From Pseudonocardia cypriaca (GTDB lineage: Bacteria > Actinomycetota > Actinomycetes > Mycobacteriales > Pseudonocardiaceae): a stretch of DNA of 64,000 nt. Every line of letters starts with the position of its first letter. The stretch's first letter is position 1. The position numbers and the translations under genes were made by a program. The notes under the pieces are model-generated. The model was not told where the DNA came from, did no database searches, and saw nothing but the letters and a program-made list of their open reading frames with translations. Positions 8,592 to 15,945 of the stretch are shown in pieces. The stretch is from positions 930,001 to 994,000 of the forward strand of contig NZ_VFPH01000002.1 of assembly GCF_006717045.1 (NCBI RefSeq). The letters run 5' to 3'.

Positions 8592-8623
8592 GCGCGGTCC
8601 CGGGGCTTGTCCCGGGACCGCGC
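8592..8623 (-). terminator. Attenuating hairpin between livK and livH
   Basis: GCGCGGTCCCGGG (8592-8604) pairs with its complement at 8611-8623, a 13-bp GC stem, with a short central loop. It sits inside the operon after the first gene, where partial termination or mRNA stabilisation would give excess binding protein over transporter. Confidence 0.7.
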
Positions 8624-8661
8624 TCGTCGCCACCGCTTACGTTGGCGCCTGACGCGTGTTG

Positions 8662-9885
8662 CTAGTCGATCGGCGACAGCCGCTGGATCTGGCCGTCCTT
8701 CACGACGTAGCTCCACACCGGGGTCTCGTTCAGCTCGCCCTGTGCGTTCCACGCGAATGCCTTGGTGAGGCCCTGCCCCTTGTAGTTGCGCACGTGCTCG
8801 AGCAGCCCGGCCCGGTCGGAGATGCCCTGGTCGAGGCCGCGCAGCAGGATCGTCGTGGCGTCGTACGCCTCGGCCGAGTACGTCTGCGGGTCGACGTTCC
8901 AGCGGGCCTTGTAGGCGTTCGTGAACTCCGGGAACACGTCACCCGGCAGGCACGGGCAGGTCATGTAGACACCGTCGGACGCCTCACCGGCGTTCTGGAC
9001 GAAGATCGGGTCCTTCACACCGTCCGGCACCACGAGGTCCGCCTCGATGCCGGCGTCGCGCAGCTGCTGGGCGAGCGGGGCGCCCTCGTCGTAGTAGCCG
9101 GCGTAGAAGATCGCGTTCGGGTTCGCCGACTGGATGGTGCCGATGGCCGCGGAGAACTCCCGCTGACCGGTCTTGACCTCCTCCTGGCAGGTGGCGGCGC
9201 CACCCAGGGCGTTGGTCAGCTCGGTGGCGAGACCCTGCCCGTACGCGCTGTCGTCGCGGATCACGCAGACGCTCTGGGCGCCGAGGGTGCCGGTGATGAA
9301 CCGGGCCGCAGCGGGACCCTGCACCGCGTCGTTGCCCAGGCCGCGGAAGAAGTGCGTCCAGCCCTTCGTCGTGAGGTCGGGCCGGGTGGCCGACGGGGTG
9401 ACCGAGACCAGGCCCGCCTCCGTGAGCGCCGGGCCGACGGCCTCGGACTCGCCGGAGAACGGCAGCCCCACGACCCCGAGGATCGACGGGTCGTTGATGG
9501 CGGCGACCGTGGGAGCGAGCGCGGTCTGCGGGGAACCGCCGGTGTCGAACTCCTTGTAGGAGACCTGGCAGCCGGCGTTGGCCTGGTTGTGCTCCTCGAT
9601 CGCGAGCTCGACCGCCTGCTTGATCGCGATGCCCAGCCCCGCGTTCGCGCCGGCGATCGTGCCGACGTAGGCGATCGACGGGTTGCCGCTGCACTGCCCC
9701 TGACCGTCGCCGGCCGGGAGCACGGCGTCGGCCGGCGGGCTGAACGGCGCCTGCGTCGGCTCTGCGCGCTGCTGGGTCGGGGCGGCACCACCGGTGTCAC
9801 CACCGCCACCGCCGCCACACGCCGCGAGCACCAGGGCTCCGGCCAGTGTCGCGGCGACCGCGAGCACCATCCGCTTCCGACTCAT
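8662..9885 (-). CDS. livK: Branched-chain amino-acid binding lipoprotein LivK
   Basis: 407 residues. The signal peptide MSRKRMVLAVAATLAGALVL ends in lipobox LAAC with the lipidated cysteine at residue 23, followed by a Gly-rich spacer. The mature part is a periplasmic-binding-protein type I fold (Peripla_BP_6): IAYVGTIAGANAGLGIAI, GVVGLPFSGE, VCVIRDDSAYGQGLATE and IFYAGYYDEGAPLAQQ are family strands. GGAAGGA lies 7 bases before the ATG at 9885, so I prefer it to the ATG two codons upstream. It captures the substrate outside the cell and hands it to LivHM. First gene of the operon. Confidence 0.95.
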   Translation of the reverse strand: MSRKRMVLAVAATLAGALVLAACGGGGGGDTGGAAPTQQRAEPTQAPFSPPADAVLPAGDGQGQCSGNPSIAYVGTIAGANAGLGIAIKQAVELAIEEHNQANAGCQVSYKEFDTGGSPQTALAPTVAAINDPSILGVVGLPFSGESEAVGPALTEAGLVSVTPSATRPDLTTKGWTHFFRGLGNDAVQGPAAARFITGTLGAQSVCVIRDDSAYGQGLATELTNALGGAATCQEEVKTGQREFSAAIGTIQSANPNAIFYAGYYDEGAPLAQQLRDAGIEADLVVPDGVKDPIFVQNAGEASDGVYMTCPCLPGDVFPEFTNAYKARWNVDPQTYSAEAYDATTILLRGLDQGISDRAGLLEHVRNYKGQGLTKAFAWNAQGELNETPVWSYVVKDGQIQRLSPID

Positions 9886-10002
9886 GTCCATGTCCTTCCG
9901 TACCGCCCCCGGACTCCCCGCGGGACCGTCCACGCTCGCCCCCCGATCCGGGAGACGGGCGGACGTTAAGGGAAAGCGACTGACAGAGTCATCATCAGAG
10001 GC

Positions 10003-10020
10003 CGGTCCTTTACCGGACCG
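10003..10020 (-). terminator. Short hairpin after pdtaR
   Basis: CGGTCC (10003-10008) pairs with GGACCG (10015-10020) around a six-base loop, 16 bases past the pdtaR stop. A weak to moderate terminator separating pdtaR from the liv operon downstream on the same strand. Confidence 0.4.
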
Positions 10021-10035
10021 CAACGTTCATGAGCC

Positions 10036-10668
10036 TCAGGACTTCGGCGCGGCCAACCCGTCGACGATGGCCTCCGCGACCGCCTTCATCGTGGTCCTGC
10101 GGTCCATCGCGGTGCGCTGGATCCAGCGGAACGCCTCCGGCTCGGTCATGCTCTGCCGCGTCATCAGCAGGCCCTTGGCCCGGTCGACGATCTTGCGGGT
10201 CTCGAGCCGGTCGGTGAGCGTGGCGACCTCGTCCTCGAGCGCCCGCTTCTCGGCGAACCGGGACACCGCGAGCTCGATGGCCGGCACCAGCTCGTGCCGC
10301 GCGAACGGCTTCACCAGGTACGCCATCGCGCCCGCGTCCCGCGCCTGCTCGATGAGGTCGCGCTGGCTGAACGCGGTGAGCATGACGACCGGCGCGATCT
10401 TCTCCTCGACGATCGACCCGGCCGCGGCGATGCCGTCGACCTTGGGCATCTTCACGTCCATGATCACCAGGTCGGGGCGCAGCTCGCGGGCGAGCTCGAC
10501 GGCCTGCTCACCGTCGCCCGCCTCGCCGGCGATGACGTAGCCCTCCTCGGTCAACATCTCCGTGAGGTCGAGGCGGATCAGTGCCTCGTCCTCGACCACG
10601 AGCACACGCAGACCGGTGGCCGGTCGGGCCTCGTCCGCGGACTTCTGCTCGGACACCTGCTGGCTCAC
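10036..10668 (-). CDS. pdtaR: ANTAR-domain response regulator, PdtaR (Rv1626) type
   Basis: 210 residues. Receiver domain 20-135: acidic pair E26/D27, phospho-acceptor D71 in VIMDVKMP, T98, and K120 in YLVKPF. The ANTAR RNA-binding domain (about 144-205) reads LETRKIVDRAKGLLM...EAFRWIQRTAMDRRTTM. The match to M. tuberculosis Rv1626 runs through both domains (LTAFSQRDL, RDAGAMAYLVKPF). Phosphorylation by a PdtaS-type histidine kinase, not in this window, would promote binding to paired hexaloop RNA hairpins and antitermination. The GTG at 10668 has GGAGAG 7 bases upstream and yields the family length; the longer frame upstream is not used. Confidence 0.93.
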   Translation of the reverse strand: MSQQVSEQKSADEARPATGLRVLVVEDEALIRLDLTEMLTEEGYVIAGEAGDGEQAVELARELRPDLVIMDVKMPKVDGIAAAGSIVEEKIAPVVMLTAFSQRDLIEQARDAGAMAYLVKPFARHELVPAIELAVSRFAEKRALEDEVATLTDRLETRKIVDRAKGLLMTRQSMTEPEAFRWIQRTAMDRRTTMKAVAEAIVDGLAAPKS

Positions 10669-10806
10669 AGGGCTGCTCTCCTTCGCCGGAGGGTTGTACC
10701 GGAAGGATTCAGAATACCGGCGGACCAGGCGGCCGAACTGTGATCCCGCCGATCGTCCCGGGCCGACGGACAGCCGCGGTGCCGTCGCGATAGAGTTCCC
10801 GGAGCC

Positions 10807-10881
10807 GCCCCCGTAGCCCAATTGGCAGCAGGCAGCGCTCTCAAACAGCGTCCAGTGTGGGTTCGAATCCCACCGGGGGCA
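10807..10881 (+). tRNA. tRNA with CAA (Leu) anticodon, short variable loop
   Basis: A complete cloverleaf. Acceptor GCCCCCG (10807-10813) pairs with CGGGGGC (10874-10880), discriminator A at 10881. The T-arm is GTGGG-TTCGAAT-CCCAC (10857-10873). The anticodon stem GCGCT/AGCGT (one G-U pair) encloses the loop CTCAAAC, giving anticodon CAA. The variable region is only five bases, whereas bacterial leucine tRNAs normally have a long extra arm. The D-arm is three base pairs with a long loop. The 3' CCA is not fully encoded (ACCC follows). By anticodon it is Leu(UUG); its charging identity is open. Confidence 0.85.
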
Positions 10882-10927
10882 CCCGGCCGTCATCGGAATC
10901 GTCAGGGGCGGACGCGACACTGGGTAC

Positions 10928-11683
10928 GTGTACGACGCCGAGGTGCGCGAGGCTGCGCTGGCGGCTGTCCGCTCCGGCCAGAGCATCTCCGCTGTCAGTC
11001 GAGCCACCGGAATCAGCCGGTCGGCGGTGCGCAGCTGGCGCGACGGAACTCATCGATCTCGTAGCTCCGAGTGCCCTCGCTGCGGTCCGGATCCGAGTTC
11101 GCCCGCGACCGCAACGGAGTACGCCTACCTTCTCGGCCAGTACCTTGGCGACGGCACCCTCAGCCGCGGGCGCGGGAACGTGTGGTCGCTGCGCATCGCA
11201 TGTGCCGACGCATGGCCGGGGATCATCGCCGAATGTGCCGCCGCGATCCGCGCGATTCGGCCGGACAACACGGTGAGCCGCCTGCGGCGGCAGGGATGCA
11301 CATCCGTGACTGCGCGCTGGAAGCACTGGCCTTGCCTCTTCCCCCAGCACGGCCCGGGCATGAAGCACACCCGCGCGATCGTGCTGGAGCCGTGGCAGGA
11401 GGAACTCGTCGCCGAACACACGGGAGAGTTCCTCCGCGGCTTGTTCCACTCAGACGGCTGCCGGATCACGAACTGGACGCCCCGCAAGACGGCTGGAGAC
11501 ACCCGGCGCTACGAGTACCCGCGCTGGCTCTTCAGCAACAAGTCCACCGACATCCTCGGGCTCTGCAGCACCTCGCTCGACCGGCTCGGCATCGCCCACC
11601 GCTTCCCCCGCCCCGACACGATCTCGGTGGCCCGCCGGGAGGCAGTGGCCACGTTGGACCGGGTCGCGGGCCCGAAGCACTGA
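10928..11683 (+). CDS. HTH plus LAGLIDADG-like homing endonuclease-type protein
   Basis: 251 residues. The first 45 form a helix-turn-helix (REAALAAVRSGQSISAVSRA TGISRSAVRSW). A short Cys-containing linker (ECPRCG) follows. Two LAGLIDADG-type helices come next: YLLGQYLGDGTLSRG (about 65-79) and FLRGLFHSDGCRI (about 167-179), each with the expected G-D/S-D-G turn, so both acidic residues of a homing-endonuclease monomer are present. The GTG at 10928 lies 46 bases after the tRNA. It may be a free-standing homing endonuclease or a domesticated regulator built on that fold; many Actinobacteria carry such HTH fusions annotated only as transcriptional regulators. It converges on the next gene with 16 bases between. 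Confidence 0.7.
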   Translation: MYDAEVREAALAAVRSGQSISAVSRATGISRSAVRSWRDGTHRSRSSECPRCGPDPSSPATATEYAYLLGQYLGDGTLSRGRGNVWSLRIACADAWPGIIAECAAAIRAIRPDNTVSRLRRQGCTSVTARWKHWPCLFPQHGPGMKHTRAIVLEPWQEELVAEHTGEFLRGLFHSDGCRITNWTPRKTAGDTRRYEYPRWLFSNKSTDILGLCSTSLDRLGIAHRFPRPDTISVARREAVATLDRVAGPKH

Positions 11684-11699
11684 GCCGGGCCCATACCGA

Positions 11700-12419
11700 T
11701 CAGCCCGAGAGGTCCTGCAGAGCCCGCTGCGCCGCGTCGAGCTCGGCCCGCAGCCGCTCCACCCGCTCGATCTGCCGCTGCCGGGCCGCCACCAGCGACG
11801 ACTCGATCGCCTCTGCGACGGCAGGCGGAAGGGAGCGGGCGGCCTTGGCCACCTCGGCCGGCTGCACCGGGGTGGGCCGGACCGTCCGCTTGCGGCCGGT
11901 GACGACCTCCACGGTCCACTCGCCGTCGGCGGTGCTGCTGAGCGTGACGGTGACCTCGGTCGGCCGGGCGGCGCCCGGGCGGGGGCGGCTGGACCGCCGC
12001 TCGGGGACGGCGGGCGGCGGCGTGCCCGCACGCTCGGCGGTGCCGTTCCGCTCCACCGTGTCGCTGCGCTCCACCACCTCCTTCGGCCGCCGCTCCGGCT
12101 GCTTCGCCGGCGCCGCCGCCACGGGCGCCGGCGGAGTTGCCGGGGGTGGCGGCGCGGCCTGCCGGGCCCGCTTGCGGGGCGGGCGGGTGCTCGTGAGCTC
12201 GTTCGGGGAGCAGAACACGGTGTCGCGGCTGCCGGTGGGCCGGACCTCGACGAAGTCGCCCTCGGCCGGCTCGCCGACCGACACGATCTTCGCCGACCCG
12301 CCCACCGGGACGCCGACGGCGGCCGCGGTGAACCAGACCGGGAACGGCCGGCCCTCCGCCAGCTCCGCGCGCGCTGCCGCCAGGTCCTGATCCGACAGCG
12401 CTGCCGGTGCGTCCGTCAT
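11700..12419 (-). CDS. Uncharacterised actinobacterial protein (DUF6319-like)
   Basis: 239 residues in three parts. Residues 1-70 are a compact N-terminal domain (SDQDLAAARAELAEGRPFPVWFTAAAVG...TVFCSPNELT). Residues 75-145 are a Pro/Ala/Arg-rich, probably disordered linker with a charged ERRPKEVVERSDTVERNG stretch. Residues 150-239 are a C-terminal domain starting EVTVTLSSTADGEWTVEV and ending in a long charged helix (IERVERLRAELDAAQRALQDL), a likely coiled coil. No catalytic motif, signal peptide or membrane span is visible. I recall this as a conserved family (DUF6319) near pdtaR in related genera, but I am not certain. Function unknown. Confidence 0.65.
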   Translation of the reverse strand: MTDAPAALSDQDLAAARAELAEGRPFPVWFTAAAVGVPVGGSAKIVSVGEPAEGDFVEVRPTGSRDTVFCSPNELTSTRPPRKRARQAAPPPPATPPAPVAAAPAKQPERRPKEVVERSDTVERNGTAERAGTPPPAVPERRSSRPRPGAARPTEVTVTLSSTADGEWTVEVVTGRKRTVRPTPVQPAEVAKAARSLPPAVAEAIESSLVAARQRQIERVERLRAELDAAQRALQDLSG

Positions 12420-12473
12420 CGATGGCTCCCCTCACTCGACCGGGGGCATCATGCACGGGCCCACCGACAGTGA

Positions 12474-13301
12474 TCAGTTCGCCCAGACCCCGGTCGGCGC
12501 GACCCGCGCCACCCAGTCCTCGAAGGAACGCGCCGGACGGCCCAGCACGTCCTCGACCCCGGACGTGGGGGCGGCGACCTGCCCCTCGCGCATCAGTTCG
12601 AGCAGGCCGCCCAGCAACGCGACCCACTCCTCCTCGAGGCCTGCCGCGCGCAGCTCGTCCGCGTACGCCGCGGGGGTGAGCTCCTCGAACCGGATCGGCC
12701 GGCCGGCCGCGGCCGCGATGGTGGCCACCGCCTCGGCGTACGTCAGCGCGGCCGGACCCGACACCTCGACCGTGCGGCCCGCGTACTCGTCGGACGTGAG
12801 CAGCCTCGCCGCGGCCGCGGCGACGTCATCGAGGTCGACGAGCGGCTCGGGCACCCCGCCGGTGGGCAGGGCGAGCCTGCCGGCCAGCAGCGGCTCGTAC
12901 CAGAGGTCCTCGGTGAAGTTCTGCATGAAGTTGTTGGCCGCCAGGATCGTCCAGCTCAGGTCGCTGCCCCGGACGGCGTCCTCGGCCGCCGCCATCGCGT
13001 GCCCGAAACGGTCTCCCCACGCCTCCCTCGCCCGGCCCGAGAGGAGCACGACGCGCTTCACGCCGGCCTCCTGCACGCGGTCGACGAACTGTCGCACCGG
13101 GGCGGGGTCGTCCGGGGCGACGAGGTAGAGCGCGCCCGCCCCGTCGGTCGCAGCGGGCCAGGTGGTCGGGTCCTGCCAGTCGAAGCGGACCTCCGAGGTC
13201 CGGGACGCGGCCCGCACCGGGTGCCCGGCGGCCCGCAGCGCCGCGACCACCCGGCGGCCGGACTTGCCGCTCGCGGCCAGCACCGAGATGTCTGTGTTCA
13301 T
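12474..13301 (-). CDS. NmrA-like NAD(P)-binding oxidoreductase
   Basis: 275 residues, atypical SDR/NmrA type. N-terminal strand and glycine motif ISVLAASGKSGRRVVAAL, then GALYLVAPDDP and KRVVLLSGRAREAWGDRF. The catalytic Tyr/Lys pair of classical SDRs is not obvious, as in NmrA proteins that sense NAD(P) or reduce quinones. LTYAEAVATIAAAAGRPIRFEEL is the usual C-terminal region of this family. The ATG at 13301 faces an AraC regulator 83 bases away. The NmrA/AraC divergent pair is a common arrangement, with the regulator controlling the reductase. Confidence 0.85.
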   Translation of the reverse strand: MNTDISVLAASGKSGRRVVAALRAAGHPVRAASRTSEVRFDWQDPTTWPAATDGAGALYLVAPDDPAPVRQFVDRVQEAGVKRVVLLSGRAREAWGDRFGHAMAAAEDAVRGSDLSWTILAANNFMQNFTEDLWYEPLLAGRLALPTGGVPEPLVDLDDVAAAAARLLTSDEYAGRTVEVSGPAALTYAEAVATIAAAAGRPIRFEELTPAAYADELRAAGLEEEWVALLGGLLELMREGQVAAPTSGVEDVLGRPARSFEDWVARVAPTGVWAN

Positions 13302-13370
13302 GGCACCCAGTTGATCTCGTGCAGGTCGCGGCGGCCATGCTCGCACGTCTGTGACGGATGCGTTCGCGTC

Positions 13371-13376
13371 TATGCT
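13371..13376 (+). promoter_or_regulatory. -10 hexamer, leaderless start of the AraC gene
   Basis: TATGCT lies 8 bases before GTG 13385 with no Shine-Dalgarno, which supports that GTG over the ATG at 13358 that lies upstream of the hexamer. Confidence 0.45.
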
Positions 13377-13384
13377 GCGTGATC

Positions 13385-14170
13385 GTGACGGTCCTGGAGA
13401 CCTTGCTGCGTGGGATCCGGACCCAGGAAGGCGCCATGCTCCGCGCCCGGCTCGCCCCTGGCGAGGAGTACGCCGTCCCCGTGGGCTCACCGCTGGTGCT
13501 GTGCGCGGTCGTCGCGGGCGAGGTCGCGGTGGCGGGCGAGGTGCTGCGGCCCGGTGCGGCCGCGATGCTCCAGCCAGGGGCCTCGGTGACCGTCCGGGCG
13601 GGCGACGCGGGCGCGTCCCTGCTCGTGTGCGGGTACAGCACCCGCGGCGGCGGCACCCGGCTGATGGGCGCACTGCCTGCGGTCGCCACCGTCTCGCCGG
13701 ACGACCCGGACTGCGTGACGCTGCTGGAGCTGCTCGACCGCGGGTGCAACGGGCCTGCTGTGGTGCAGGACCGGCTGCTGGACTGGCTGCTCACCTGCAC
13801 GCTGAACGCCTGGTTCGACCAGCGGGCACCCGAGCGGCCCGGCTGGTTCGCCGCGCTCGCCGACCCGGTGGTCGGGCCCGCCCTCGAAGCGGTGCACGCC
13901 GCCCCGGCCCGGCACTGGACGGTCGAGGAGCTGGCGGCGCGGAGCGGATCGAGCCGGGCGGCGTTCGCCAAGCGGTTCCGCGAGCTGGTCGGGTCCGCGC
14001 CGCTGGCGTACCTGCGCAGCTGGCGGATGACCCTGGCCGCCGAGTACCTGGCCGATCCGGACGTCACGGTCGGGGCGGTGGCGCGCCGGGTGGGGTACTC
14101 CGACGCGTTCACGTTCAGCGCTGCGTTCAAGCGGGAGCGGGGTGTGGCACCGAGCACGGTCCGGGCATGA
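13385..14170 (+). CDS. AraC-family transcriptional regulator with cupin domain
   Basis: 261 residues. The N-terminal half is an AraC_binding/cupin_6 sensor (RLAPGEEYAVP...LVVCAVVAGEVAVAG region). The C-terminal half carries two helix-turn-helices: WTVEELAARSGSSRAAFAKRF and VTVGAVARRVGYSDAFTFSAAF, followed by the AraC end motif KRERGVAPSTVR. The start is placed at GTG 13385 from the promoter hexamer just upstream. It probably controls the divergent NmrA-type gene and itself. Confidence 0.88.
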   Translation: MTVLETLLRGIRTQEGAMLRARLAPGEEYAVPVGSPLVLCAVVAGEVAVAGEVLRPGAAAMLQPGASVTVRAGDAGASLLVCGYSTRGGGTRLMGALPAVATVSPDDPDCVTLLELLDRGCNGPAVVQDRLLDWLLTCTLNAWFDQRAPERPGWFAALADPVVGPALEAVHAAPARHWTVEELAARSGSSRAAFAKRFRELVGSAPLAYLRSWRMTLAAEYLADPDVTVGAVARRVGYSDAFTFSAAFKRERGVAPSTVRA

Positions 14171-14200
14171 ACGCGACGGCCCGCGTGTTGGGCGAGGTGA

Positions 14201-14212
14201 TTGCAGATGCAA
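14201..14212 (+). promoter_or_regulatory. TTGCA-N2-TGCAA palindrome before the LLM operon
   Basis: A perfect 5+2+5 palindrome lies just upstream of the GGAGG of the monooxygenase gene. TTGCA/TGCAA half-sites are typical of MarR-family operators. No MarR gene lies adjacent, so the regulator would be encoded elsewhere. Confidence 0.35.
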
Positions 14213-14233
14213 CTACCGGAGGCAGGGAACGAG

Positions 14234-15322
14234 ATGGAGATGCAGTTCGGCGTCTTCTCCGTCGGTGACGTCACGCCCGACCCGACGACCGGCCGCACGC
14301 CCACCGAGGCGGAGCGGATCAAGGCGATGGTCGCCATCGCCCTGAAGACGGAGGAGGTGGGCATGGACGTCTTCGCGACCGGTGAGCACCACAACCCGCC
14401 GTTCGTGCCCTCCTCCCCCACCACGCTGCTCGGCTACGTCGCCGCGCGCACGAAGCGGCTGCTGCTGTCGACCGCAACCACGCTGATCACCACCAACGAC
14501 CCGGTGAAGATCGCCGAGGACTACGCGATGTTGCAGCACCTCGCCGACGGGCGCGTCGACCTGATGCTGGGGCGCGGCAACACCGGGCCGGTCTACCCGT
14601 GGTTCGGCAAGGACATCCGCGACGGCATCTCCCTCGCCGTCGAGAACTACGCGCTGCTGCGCAGGCTGTGGCGCGAGGACGTGGTCGACTGGGAGGGCAG
14701 GCACCGCACACCGCTGCAGGGCTTCACCTCCACCCCGCGGCCGCTCGACGGGGTGCCGCCGTTCGTCTGGCACGCCTCGATCCGCAGCCCGGAGATCGCG
14801 GAGCAGGCCGCCTTCTACGGCGACGGCTTCTTCCACAACAACATCTTCTGGGACGCGGGCCACGTCCGTCGGATGGTGAACCTGTACCGGCGGCGGTTCG
14901 AGCACTACGGCCACGGCCCTGCCGACCAGGCGATCGTCGGGCTGGGCGGGCAGGTGTTCATGCGGAAGAACTCCCAGGACGCGGTGCGCGAGTTCCGGCC
15001 GTACTTCGACAACGCCCCCGTCTACGGCCACGGCCCGTCGCTGGAGGACTTCTCGGAGCTGACGGCCCTCACGGTCGGCAGCCCGCAGCAGGTCATCGAC
15101 AAGACGCTGTCGTTCCGCGAGTTCGCGGGCGACTACCAGCGCCAGCTGTTCCTCATGGACCACGCGGGGCTGCCGCTCAAGACGGTGCTGGAGCAGCTGG
15201 ACATCCTCGGCGAGGAAGTGATCCCGGTGCTCCGCAAGGAGTTCGCGGCGCGGACGCCCGCGCACGTCCCGGACGCCCCGACCCACGAGAGCCTGAAGGC
15301 GGCCCAGGAGGTGCTCGCATGA
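14234..15322 (+). CDS. FMN-dependent luciferase-like monooxygenase, CE1758 type
   Basis: 362 residues, bacterial-luciferase TIM barrel (LLM class). N-terminal MQFGVFSVGDVTPDP, then EEVGMDVFATGEHHNPPF (with the EHH pair), TLITTNDPVKIAEDYAMLQHLADGRVDLMLGRGN, and HASIRSPEIAEQAAFYGDGFF. These are marks of the CE1758-type subgroup, which uses reduced FMN supplied by a partner reductase. That reductase follows at once with an ATGA overlap, so the two form a two-component monooxygenase. Substrate unknown. Start: ATG 14234 after AGGGA; the frame is open to 14201, where a TTG is less likely. Confidence 0.88.
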   Translation: MEMQFGVFSVGDVTPDPTTGRTPTEAERIKAMVAIALKTEEVGMDVFATGEHHNPPFVPSSPTTLLGYVAARTKRLLLSTATTLITTNDPVKIAEDYAMLQHLADGRVDLMLGRGNTGPVYPWFGKDIRDGISLAVENYALLRRLWREDVVDWEGRHRTPLQGFTSTPRPLDGVPPFVWHASIRSPEIAEQAAFYGDGFFHNNIFWDAGHVRRMVNLYRRRFEHYGHGPADQAIVGLGGQVFMRKNSQDAVREFRPYFDNAPVYGHGPSLEDFSELTALTVGSPQQVIDKTLSFREFAGDYQRQLFLMDHAGLPLKTVLEQLDILGEEVIPVLRKEFAARTPAHVPDAPTHESLKAAQEVLA

Positions 15323-15945
15323 CGCGCAAGATCACAGTTGTGAGCGCCGGGATCGGCGTCCCGTCCTCCACGCGGCTGCTCGCCGACCGGCTGGCCGCGG
15401 CCACCACCGCGGCGCTGGCCGAGCACGGCCCGGAAATCGGTGGCGACGTCGACGTCCAGGTGGTGGAGCTGCGCGAGCACGCCCACGAGCTGGTGGACGC
15501 CGTGCTCACCGGCTTCGTCGCGCCGGGCCTGCGCCCGGTCCTGGACGCGGTGGTCGGCGCGGACGGGCTGATCGCGGTCACGCCCACGTTCTCGGCGTCC
15601 TACAACGGCCTGTTCAAGCTGCTCTTCGACGCGCTGGAGGACGGCGCGCTCGACGGGAAGCCCACGCTGATCGGCGCGACCGGCGGCACCGGCCGGCACT
15701 CCCTCGCCCTCGAGCACGCGGTGCGCCCGCTGATGGCGTACCTGCACGCGGTGGTCGTGCCCACCGCGGTGTTCGCGGCCCCGGAGGACTGGGCGGGCGG
15801 GGCCGCGGGGGTGCCGGCGCTGGACCGCCGGATCGCGCGGGCCGCCGGCGAGCTCGCCGACCTGGTGGCGGCCCGCCCGGCCGGGGCGGCGCCGGACCCC
15901 TTCGAGGATCCGGTGCCGTTCGAGCAGCTGCTGCGGGGCGAGTGA
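15319..15945 (+). CDS. NAD(P)H-dependent FMN reductase, CE1759 type
   Basis: 208 residues, flavodoxin-like FMN_red fold. The phosphate-binding loop is GIGVPSSTRLLADRL (residues 11-25). ADGLIAVTPTFSASYNGLFKLLFDAL is the FMN-contacting region, and KPTLIGATGGTGRHSLALEHAVRPLMAYL follows in the family order. It supplies reduced FMN to the monooxygenase. The ATG overlaps the upstream stop by four bases, and its own stop overlaps the sigma-factor GTG, so the three genes are coupled. Confidence 0.88.
   Translation: MTRKITVVSAGIGVPSSTRLLADRLAAATTAALAEHGPEIGGDVDVQVVELREHAHELVDAVLTGFVAPGLRPVLDAVVGADGLIAVTPTFSASYNGLFKLLFDALEDGALDGKPTLIGATGGTGRHSLALEHAVRPLMAYLHAVVVPTAVFAAPEDWAGGAAGVPALDRRIARAAGELADLVAARPAGAAPDPFEDPVPFEQLLRGE

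Noticed and set aside
10857..11700. tRNA-borne integration site (attL/attR) for a mobile island
   Set aside because: No second copy of the tRNA 3' end was seen downstream, and no integrase is present.
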